Source: Pectinophora gossypiella (Eukaryota > Arthropoda > Insecta > Lepidoptera > Gelechiidae). From it: DNA of 64,000 bases. The notes beneath the pieces were generated by a model, which was given only the letters and a program-made list of their open reading frames with translations, had not been told where the DNA came from and did no database searches. Made by a program: the position numbers and the translations under genes. The DNA is taken from NCBI RefSeq assembly GCF_024362695.1, contig NC_065406.1, positions 12,090,001-12,154,000 of the forward strand. Direction: 5' to 3'. Shown one piece after another: positions 11,984 to 21,334 of this stretch (positions are counted from its first letter, which is position 1; each line of letters opens with the position of its first letter).

Positions 11984-14900
11984 ATGCTAATTAGATACAA
12001 AGAAAGATTAGCCCAAACGTGGGCCAGTGGTCAGCGGAGCGGTGTCAGATTCGCGGACATGATGCGCGTGGGCGGTCGCGTGCGCGCCGGCGCCGGCTAC
12101 GGCGCACTCCCGCGCCTGTTCTGCCTCTACTTGGCGATCCAAACAGTCGCGACCAACGAGTACGGAGTGCCTATAGAAATCAAATTATGGGATACAGGCC
12201 GAACACCCCTTGCTCACATGGTGGATGTTACCAACGGGTTTGGCTTAAAAGTGCTTGCGGAACACAACTTTTTGAACGATAACAACATCGCGTTCTCCCC
12301 CTATGGTTTAATGGGAATACTAGTGGCCCTCTACGAGGGAATTGATGGAGAATCTTCCTACCAGCTCCAGCGGGCGATGCAGTTACCTTGGAATAGGAAT
12401 GTGATGCGGATAGGTTTCAGAGATATCCATCGGACGTTGAAAGTGAGTCACATTTTGTGAATTGTTAAGCAAACCACGGAACATGTGTTATGACCTAGAA
12501 TTATGGATTTAATGAATGTGTTTTTCAAATATGTGTCAGTCAAAATTCTCTATAGGGGAAGGCTGGGCAAAGTGAATACCCCGGGCAAAGCGAATACTCT
12601 CCACTACTCCTAAAATATTAGATGTTAATTCAACACACCACTACTGTTACGTCGGGCCATCTTGGATTAATACGCGGCAAACATAGAAGCGAGAGGCCGC
12701 GTCGTGTCCCATCCGCGGAGTGGAGATTTGTGTTTTCGTAAATAAAAGATTGATTTTACGCGGTAAGTACATTGATTAATTCTCCTATATTACTAGTTCT
12801 TGATTCTTAGGAATGTCTTAATTCAGTAGCATACCAAAGTAGGTTTTTATGGTATAATTAACAGAAAGTCAGAATTATTCGTTTTTGCATGAAATGTGTT
12901 AACCTCAAAATTTACCTAGTGGGGCAAAGTGAGTAGGGCAAAGTGGATACCATATCCACTGATGACTTATTATCTAAAAAGGTCTTTTACTAGTTTCAGT
13001 TGATGAATAAATATAAAAAAAAAAACTGTTTTCACCGAAGATTAAGAAAATATATATAAAAGAAGACGGTAAACTAATTGAAAATTTGATTCGATGTGAC
13101 ATTTGTCAACAATGGTGTCACGAAAATTGTTCTGTTTTTGATGGCACATAAGGGTATACCTGTGACAATTGCCAATCTTAATTTTATAATTTTATGGTCA
13201 ATAAAAGTTATTTGTTTCAGTTAATCAAAGTTATTTCTATATTTTCAGAGTCTGATTATGGGTATTCACTTTGCCCAAGTACTGTATCCGCTTTACCCGG
13301 GGTACCGGGCAAAGCGAATACAATCGTACTTTTTTTTATTTGAACTGCAGTTGATTATTGTTTAAATATTCTTGGTTACTGAAGTTCGTATTTGTAAGAG
13401 CAATAAATAAAGATTGATTTGTGATAATTATTTTGTTTTTGTATTGTAAACCTTTTCTGCTATAACCTTAAATACCTTAAGGTATCCACTATGCCCGGCC
13501 TTCCCCTACCTACAATGTTTTCTAGTATCACTTAGTACCTACACGCATCATCGGGATAAAATAGATACATTTTAAGTATTTTAAATTTATTTTCTTACGT
13601 TGTTTTTAATAAATTTCCTGAATTTCCAAAGTCTTACCCGAGGGTAGGTCCCACTTAAGGGACGATACGGACTAAGAAGAAGGTTTGCACGTAAACTTAT
13701 TTCACCTGACTTTGCCTGAAGGGTTGCAAAGTAATCTGCCTCGTCGAAAAAGACACTTATGGAAAGAGTCGCTCGGTTAACACTCAAGGTCTTTGGACCC
13801 AAAGGTGACCTGTTGAGAATCAAACATAATTATTAAGTATTAATACAAAACAGTAAACCATTTTCTTATAGAGCTGTAGGTACTAAGTAGTCATTCAATT
13901 GTCATGTTGTTTGGTTTATAGCTAAACTATTACATTGGTTCATAGACCCAAACATAATAGAATAGGAAGCACGGTGTAGTTTGTAGTTCGATTTGTAACT
14001 TTACCGTAGCATTGCTCACATAACTTCCCTTTGGGTCGGATAAGAAAGAATTAAAAATATGAAGTACGTAAGTACCAAAAATAAATCTTAGAATTAAAGA
14101 AACACTTAATATTCAGAATGAACATCACAGAAATCATTAGATCGTAAAATCGTAAGACATCAAAATTACTGTTAGTACCTATTTTTTACGTTAGTGAATT
14201 ATGCCTCTGCCCATGCCGCATTCTTTGAGTGGTGTTAAAGGGCTAATTACTTCCGGATTGTTTATAAAGTACCTATATGTTTAATAATCTGCGTCATCGC
14301 AGCGCGTCGAGCAATAATATTGAATTTTATCTAATCTCCCTCAGACATACTTCGTGCCAGAAGAAGGCTTCCTCGCCGGTTTAGCATTGAATAATGAAAA
14401 TGTGACCTTCAACGAAGGTTACAAGAAAGTGCTGCGTTTCTATGGCTTCGATTTGGATAATAACGATCAGCTGCCAACACTGGCACCCACTAACGGCACT
14501 AATGAGACTACAACTACTATGCCGCCCGCGATGACCTCAGAGGCTACTACAACACCAGAAATTGCTTCAACACAAGCAAGAGAAGATCCATCTACGAACC
14601 CAAATGCGGAAACTTTAAGCGACGTTGATATCCGAGGGCCGACACCTACCACTGCTAGTCCGTCTTCAGCTCCCAACTCCGAAACTACTACTGCTATGAT
14701 GCCGAATACAGAAGCAGCACAACCTACCACAGCAACAATGCCACAAACAACAGAAATGGTAGAAACTACAACACCAGCAGCAACATCGACGTCCGCTCCA
14801 ACCACAACTACAGAAGCACCGACGGCTGAAGAAACTACCGCGACTTCGACGACTGCTGCTCAGACGGAAACCGAGTCAATTCCACCTCAAATGTCGTCTA

Positions 14901-17900
14901 CAGTAGCGTTAAGTGATGAGCCTACAGCAAACAATGAAGTGGATGGAGCAACGTCAGATATGCCCGCCACCGGAAGCACAACTGCTGAAGTTACTACAGT
15001 CACATCGACAACAGTTGGGGAAACAACTCAAACAACTGAAACACCTGCACCTGAAATGACTGAAGCAGTAACTGAAAATGCTGCATCCACAATGGCTGAA
15101 ACACAAACTGAAATGACCACTACGACTACATCAGGAGATGCTGAGACTACTTTAATTAATGAATCAACGCTAGAAACGCTTCAACGGCGAAAAAAATCAA
15201 TCGTAGACTTTATATTCACGAATCCGCCTTATGTTGACGACTATCTATTTCATAGGTCGTTTGATATACCCATACCTCCAGACCAAGCAAATCCTGATTA
15301 CGATGGCAACACGATGTTTTTAGCAAATGGACTGCGTAATGTACAGGTTCGATTTTACTTTTTCTATTAAGTATATTCTTTTTACTCAATACTTTATATA
15401 CAAAGATACAATACGCATTAGTTAGAATTATTGCTTCTTTTATCATCTAATGATACTCGTAATAGTAGTAATTATTTACAATAACCAACAAGACATTTTC
15501 CAAAACAGGTAACCTACATGCATTACGACACGATCCTCGAGCATGCCTACCTTCCCCATTTGGAGGCTTCTGCCCTCCGCCTGCCTCTGGACAGCGAGCG
15601 TTACTACCTCCTAGTAGTGCTGCCCACCCGAGGCGGAGCCCCAGAGCTAGGCCGCCTCCTCGCTAGGATGGCGCGGGAGTCGGATCTCTCGGACATCTGC
15701 TCCGCGCTGCGCCCACGCCGAGTCCGAGCCATCGTGCCTAGTTTCACGGTCAAAGGACACGTCACTCTCACTACTGATTTGCAAAAGGTAATAAATATTC
15801 TTTGTACCTAAGTAGGAGCTCGCGTGAAACTCTTAATAACTAAAACTGGAATTTTGAATACTGGAGCAGCGTCACAGAATAAGCAATAATACTACGTACC
15901 TACTTACACTTTAATATTAAGGGACCCCCTCCGGTTAATTAAGGGGAGGCCCGTACTCCTTAAACACTTTAGGCTTTTTAAGTTTTATCTTTTTTTAAAG
16001 AAGGTACGCAATATTTCTTTATACGTTTGCAGTTGAATTTAGAAAACTTTGGATGCTGATTTATATGTTTTACACTTTTATATTAGAATCGTCTGCAATG
16101 GTGGTAACGTGTTGTTTAGTAGAGCTAAATAATCCATCATTAAGCATTACTTAACGAGTCATTGCCTACCAAAACCACAGTTGGCCTACGGATTAGCTGA
16201 AGGTGACAATATGGAAGTGTGCAATTAGCATCACAGCATTACAATAACTCATCAACCCATATTTTGTCTGTGCCGCGACAAATTCTGACAATACAATGCC
16301 TAATGATGATTGCATACTTTTTGCACTCTGAAACTACGCAAGTGCAATTTTGTGTACTTTGTTATAACTAGGTAAGTTATGACATTAAAATTCGCATAAT
16401 CTGCCTGCGTCGGAGGTCCGTGTGCCTTTCAATCTGTTAAGAGGAACTTTTATATGTTGTTTTTAATGCTACAATAAATAGTGCAGTAAGTTCACAGGCT
16501 CGAAACCAGGACACGCATAACATTATCACGCATGTTACCAAATAATTAACATAACAAAATACTATGCAAATAGATGGGGCTAATAAGCGATCTTTCATTA
16601 TGCGTGTATGGACTGTGAACTAGGTATGAGACCACAAACCTTGCGATACATAGTAGGAGTACCTACTTACAGAAAACTATGTAAGTATAATAAATACAAT
16701 TGCCCGTTGGCCCCGGGCTACCAGCCCAAACATCTCAACCAACCCGCAGTGGAGCAGTAGAGTGGTAGAGTACCGTATGCTCCATCCATACCCCCTCCAG
16801 TTGATTGAGAGGTGGACACAGCCCAGCAATGGGACGAATATAGGCTGTTTAAATGTAGGTACTAATAGAACAGTCCTACTGATATGGCGTGATTTATTAC
16901 GATAAATGTTGCATCAAAAGTGACTGCTACCTTCGGATTATTTGTGTCTCTGCCCGCCCCATTGGAGACCACGGGCATAAGTTTAAGTTAAGCTTTAATC
17001 GTAGAAAGTAGTATTGTTTTTTCTACGCTTTAGTATAAATTGTCAACAGCTCGGCATCCGTGATGTGTTCGAGCCGCGGCAGCGCGACTTCACGCCCATG
17101 ACGCACCAGGGTGGAGTCTATGTGCGGAGCATCGAGCAGGCTGTCTCTGTAGCTATCCGGAAGTACCGCGCCACCGACGCCAATAGCGGCAGTAAGTTTA
17201 TCACCTCCATATAACACAAGGTTACGGCAACTCTCTCATCTCCTCTGATTATTGAATTTATTTAGCAAAACTTGGAAAACAAAGTACGACCTACCTAGAA
17301 TCAAATAAGTAGACCGTAACAGAACTTCAAGATATGCCACTCTATCGCATCGTAGTCATTGTTCGTTTAGTAGCCTTTAAATGAAGCGTCGAGGCTTGAG
17401 CCCTACGGTTCCGGTGTGATCCAGTTAATTGGTCGTGAGGTTCACAGGTGCGTGCAAGCGCCCGCCGGCAGCCGGTGGAGGGGCGGGTGCGGGGGTCCGC
17501 CGGCAAGACCGGGGTCGCAACTCGCGTCACGCGCCACCGCATACCGCCGGAAAATCCTTGTGTGACATTGATGCGCTCCGAAAATTTACAAAATTGATTT
17601 ACCACAATTAATCCAATTGACCACCGTGAAGGACGCATTATAGCAAAATACCTACATACATGTTTCCCAACTTGAGATGCGGCGACATCACCCGCGAGAT
17701 AAAAGCTGTCGCTTCACAATCTAGAATGGTAATTAGGCGCGAATTACACAGCCGAGGTTCCCGTGCCCTCGTTTTCCGGTGCAGGGAATGAAATAATTGT
17801 TGCCAAAAGAGTGCGGAGGCGAGGTGCGAAGTGGCGAGAGCGGCGCGCCGCAGCCATTGTCTCGGGCCGGTGGCGCAACACGGCGACACGCGCGTTTGCC

Positions 17901-18927
17901 TCCATTGATGCGCCGCGTGCCCCGCGCCCCGCCGCGGCGCCGCAGCCCGCGACTAGGTATGCTAGCCATCGGCAATTAGGGAAATCGCTGCATCAACATT
18001 ACTGCGACCTGAATGCCTAATCGCGGGATGAAAATGATCACTAGCGGATACTTCTTTTCAATTACATAAATGAACATAACTGGAAAAATTACTTCATGAT
18101 TGTTTCCTGTCCACGGAACTTTTGTTATTGGTTTATTTTGTTTCAGTGATTATCTCGATAAGCGGTGTTCCTATTTGCATAGCAAGGACGTTCGTGATGT
18201 AAACGTAATGGAGATCGTTGTCAAACAATTAACTTTCAGTTTCATTTGTTTGTGATCAATTGATCTACCACAATTTCGACACGCCGGTCAATAGCCTCCT
18301 GGTAATACTTAATATTGTTTCGAAATGAACCGAAAACCATTTGAATTTTAAATGAACCGCAATTTTACGGATCGAAACTGCTTACCAATTATTCCTCCAA
18401 TTTAACAGAGATTGTACAAAAGTTACGTAAGTTTCTCCCATCGTAAATCAATGGCTTCTCCTGTAATGAAGAATATCTCTGTTAAACATTTTGAATTCAC
18501 ACGGAAGATAAGGAAATTGCCATGCAAAGTTGCTCCTAGCTACTTACCTATATTATTTCATGGCTCAGTGTGAAAATAATCCTGTAAATAACGACGATAT
18601 GTAATAGTTATCATTATCCGTAAAAAGCGTAGACAGAGCAGAAAAAGTCATCGAGTAACTGCAGTTACATCATAGTATAAGGAATAAGTTATCTACGACC
18701 ACACCATGCCATATCCTGAGAAAAAGCTGACAAAGCGTGGTAGGGTATAGATCTGTAGTTTTTTGTAAACTGTACCTGATAATTTCCTTCTAGAGTACAT
18801 AACCAACCGGCACCCCGTGGCGTTTTCGGCGACGTATCCGTTCCTGTACTTCGTGATGGATTCCACGATCCACGTGTCTCTGATGGCTGGCAAGATGGTG
18901 GACCCGCTCAACTCCAGGATATTATAG
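11984..18927 (+). CDS. Secreted serpin with long Thr/Ser-rich insert
   Basis: Five exons: 11984 (or 12059)-12442, 14345-15346, 15509-15787, 17050-17191 and 18794-18927 (TAG). All introns are GT..AG and phase-consistent. Length is 646 aa from ATG 12059 or 671 aa from ATG 11984, against about 370-420 for ordinary serpins. I favour 12059 because it puts the hydrophobic stretch LPRLFCLYLAIQTVATNE near the N-terminus, like a signal peptide. Serpin landmarks: IAFSPYGLMGILVALYEG (N-terminal helices), RYYLLVVLPTRGG, VPSFTVKG, LQKLGIRDVF and the C-terminal YPFLYFVMD and MAGKMVDP strands. Residues ~172-400 are a low-complexity Thr/Ser/Ala/Glu region, probably heavily O-glycosylated. The hinge reads IRKYRATDANSG rather than the small-residue E-x-G-T-E-A-A type, so protease trapping is doubtful. 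It may be an extracellular non-inhibitory serpin, similar in plan to fly Spn100A (low-confidence comparison). Poly(A) signal AATAAA at 19027. Confidence 0.85.
12554..13509 (+). mobile_element. Decayed DNA transposon with relic PHD-type finger, in serpin intron 1
   Basis: Imperfect inverted ends: AGGGGAAGGCTGGGCAAAGT at the left and, as reverse complement, AGGGGAAGGCCGGGCATAGT at the right. The motif GGGCAAAGYGAATAC recurs internally near 12550-12600, 12920-12950 and 13255-13320. Inside, at 13095-13172 (+), a short frame spells a Cys/His cluster, CDICQQWCHENC, then after one in-frame stop CDNC. Such C-terminal cysteine clusters occur in some insect DDE transposases of the pogo/jerky type. It is dead: stops are present and the catalytic region is absent. 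Confidence 0.6.
13510..14344. other. Remaining 3' part of serpin intron 1
   Basis: AT-rich; no exon, RNA gene or repeat recognised. Ends in the acceptor TCTCCCTCAG at 14335-14344. Confidence 0.5.
14480..15160 (+). other. Mucin-like Thr/Ser-rich coding segment of the serpin
   Basis: About 230 codons dominated by ACN/TCN/GCN/GAA, for example TSAPTTTTEAPTAEETTATS. It sits inside exon 2 between a recognisable serpin segment (GYKKVLRFYGFDLDNND) and the later FIFTNPP..MFLANGLRNVQ segment. It carries no Cys or hydrophobic core. The clustered Thr and Pro suggest a dense O-glycan brush. The repeated ACT/ACA codons make it prone to length change. Confidence 0.85.
15788..17049. other. Serpin intron 3 with repeat fragments
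   Basis: AT-rich intron. Holds a SINE-tail fragment at 16700-16860 (CTCCAGTTGATTGAGAGGTG with CAGCCCAGCAATGGGAC) and a dispersed-repeat fragment at 16930-16985 (CTGCCCGCCCCATTGG). Nothing else was recognised. Confidence 0.45.
17430..17960. other. GC-rich, CpG-dense islands in serpin intron 4
   Basis: Two blocks (about 17445-17545 and 17810-17960) are rich in CG dinucleotides (GCGGCGCGCCGCAGCC, CCCCGCCGCGGCGCCGCAG), in contrast to AT-rich flanks. Short open frames on both strands look like composition effects. They could be a regulatory element or an unrecognised promoter. Confidence 0.4.
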
Positions 18928-18975
18928 TCATTGTTCTATACAAATTTTACGTTTCTTTTATTTACGAAACTTCCT

Positions 18976-19333
18976 CCTCGTGTTTCTTGATTCGCTGATT
19001 AAACGGGACTGGGCCCTAGATAACAAAATAAACATTATTTATTCTCTTTCGAACGAACAGCACAAAAATCTACTTAAGTATTCGACGGAAGATCTACCAG
19101 AGTTGTGTTTGTACCTACCTGCAAAATACTTGATGCGATTTGGGGATTTCGAAGTGCTCCGTCAGGATAGGCACAGCGACAAACCGTCAAAAACAAAAAT
19201 CACTTTGGTATTGAAGCCCTTCATTATTGTATTTCAAAATATCTTGATGTGCGTTAATCCCAATGTGGACTACGTACAAAAATATTTCAATAGGGTGAAC
19301 AATGACCACATTTTAGTCTCTTATTGGGAGTAA
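18976..19333 (+). other. Unassigned open frame in or beyond the serpin 3' UTR
   Basis: A stop-free frame of about 118 codons starts 50 bp after the serpin stop and includes RFGDFEVLRQDRHSDKPSKT. It has no early ATG; the first in-frame ATG is near 19131. It overlaps the likely serpin poly(A) signal at 19027. No family is recognised. Most likely chance or a decayed element; recorded because it is unusually long for this AT-rich background. Confidence 0.15.
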
Positions 19334-19339
19334 AGCAAA

Positions 19340-19515
19340 AGCATTGATTCATCTATAGGGAGGAAGAGAGCCTGGTGATCCGTAACACAGGCATTCCGTC
19401 TAGTATGGACACCAGTCTCTCTCACAATAGAAACATGTACACTGTGAGTAGTACTAAGTTAAGTTTTTACTGTAATTGTGAGTGAGAAATAAACTTATTT
19501 TATTATTATTATTTT
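19340..19515 (+). repeat. Possible retroposon tail ending in A/T-rich repeats
   Basis: The segment AGAGAGCCTGGTGATCCGTA ... GTGAGAAATAAACTTATTTT runs into TTATTATTATTATTTTTT, a structure typical of 3' ends of LINE-type insertions. Only one copy is visible here, so the call is weak. Confidence 0.25.
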
Positions 19516-19998
19516 TTTTATCTCAGCTCGGCCATTCGTAAGAAGAGTGGTATCCATATCTAGGGAACAAGGGACTTGACCCCTGGCCAGAATTAAATTG
19601 CCTGGGTGGGACCTTTTTTGTGCAAAGAGAAAGATCCAGTTCCTGTTTATTATCTGTGGAGTGGGTGGACTATGGGCAAGAAGGGGTTATAAACGCCACA
19701 TTGAAGCAATTCATCTAAGAGAGAGCAATATTGCTATTAGTCATTTGCGCATACAAAAGTAAGGGCGCAATGCACACAAATGTCAAATAGAAATATTGCT
19801 TTTTGAGATGAATTGATGTGGCCTTTTTAAAAAATCCCCCTGATCTCTGGGAATAAAGAAATGTAAAGAATGTGTTCAACTAAAGGTTCACCTGCTTATG
19901 CCCGTGCCCAAGACATGCAAATTGGGATTAAATAAAATGTCCTTTCTAACACAGATGATATTCTACAGGTGATGGAATAGTAAGCTTAGGTTACACCA

Positions 19999-21065
19999 AG
20001 GTTACACAGTGCGAGCTAACATGCGAGCTGACCGAGTCAGTTATTGAGGTGCAGCTACTAAGCACGTGTGATCGCATCAAACTAGTTACTCTCATGTGCG
20101 AGTGGGACAGTTGCTCGCGTTTGAGTTACTTCAACATTTTTTGTTTTACTCGCTACTCGCACGCCGCTCGATTAACTCGCACGATTTAGCGAAATGACAG
20201 TAGCTCGCACGCTCGGGCCCATGCCGGGTAGTGTTTCTTGTTTGGGCGACATGATATACAGGGTGGCCCAGAAGTTCAGGTTCAAAATGAAAAATTAGGT
20301 AGAGGGGCTCATTAGCTACCAGAAACACCCCCATGTATGTTCAGCAATTATTTATGGTTTAACAAATAACAACGTTAGAAAGAAGCAGCTACATTGTATG
20401 AGAATGTCAAATTTCCTTCAAATCTGTCTGTCTTGCAATCTTTGAGGGCTAATTACTTAGTTTTATGCCCTTATTAAGGGTACTTTTTTTGGATGTTTCT
20501 AAAAGCCTATTAAATGGAGCAGTTTTTAGAAATACTTTCAGGGTCCATGACAATCTCATGTGTTTATTATTCTTCGGCGAAGTTTTAACAACTGTAACAA
20601 TTTTGGTCGAATTCTCACTTTGACTTCCGATAACTTTTTTTTATACTTGATTTGACTTTGATTTATCTTTGATTGAGCGGTACACAGCCTTAGAGGCATA
20701 GTTGTGAAGTAAAATAATTATTAAGAAAGGGATAGCGACAAAATGATTATTTCTGAAGTAAGGTAGAAAATCTAGAAAAAGGTACAAAATGGGTCATATC
20801 TCCTAAACCGTAAATAATTGCTGAACATACATGGGGGTGTTTCTAGTAGCTATTGAGCCCCTCTAATTTTTCATTTTGAACCTGAACTTCTGGGCCACCC
20901 TGTATACAATCGAATTATATCAGTACACTGGTATAGTAGCAGTCTTCTGCGATGCCAGCAGTTTGAATAGTGTGACCGTGCGAAGCGAGTCGAGCTACTG
21001 TCATACGAGTACACAGGCACAGTAGCCGTCTATTGTCACATCAGCTGCTCGCACTGTGTAACCTA
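19999..21065. mobile_element. Outer inverted-repeat element (MITE-like), interrupted
   Basis: Termini AGGTTACACAGTGCGAGC (left) and the reverse complement CTCGCACTGTGTAACCT (right, ending 21065). The body is rich in CGAGCTACTGTC/GACAGTAGCTCG pieces on both sides of the inner element at 20259-20902. I could not resolve a target duplication because GGTTACAC occurs twice at the left end. Confidence 0.55.
20259..20902. mobile_element. Inner inverted-repeat element flanked by TATA (mariner/Tc1-like MITE)
   Basis: Arms of about 100 bp: 20259-20361 (CAGGGTGGCCCAGAAGTTCA ...) and 20804-20902 (reverse complement), differing by a 4-bp gap and a few substitutions. TATA lies on both sides, consistent with TA-target insertion. 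No transposase frame is present, so it is non-autonomous. It lies inside the 19999-21065 element. Confidence 0.7.
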
Positions 21066-21334
21066 ACCTATAGCCTCAACCATTTTGTGGCTTCCTTTTT
21101 TGGTAAATGGCAGGTAATCATAATTTATATCGCAAGCATGAACATGAATAAGGGATAAATACCACATTGACCTGAATGGTGTGTGTTGGGAGCACAAACC
21201 ACCATCTCTATTTACCACATGGTAAGAAATGTATTTGAATGGGTTTTTGCCATATTGGTTTTGGTGTTTATGAAGTAAATATTAAATAAAAGAGGTGACT
21301 GAGTTTTTAGTTTTTATTTATACAATTACACTTC

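Noticed and set aside
14467..14805. Long minus-strand open frame rich in Val/Gly/Ala opposite serpin exon 2
   Set aside because: It is the mirror of the Thr-rich ACN codons on the plus strand; the plus frame joins recognisable serpin exons with correct phase.
18976..19333. Separate gene downstream of the serpin
   Set aside because: No start codon near the beginning, no recognised family, overlaps the likely serpin poly(A) signal; kept only as a low-confidence open frame.
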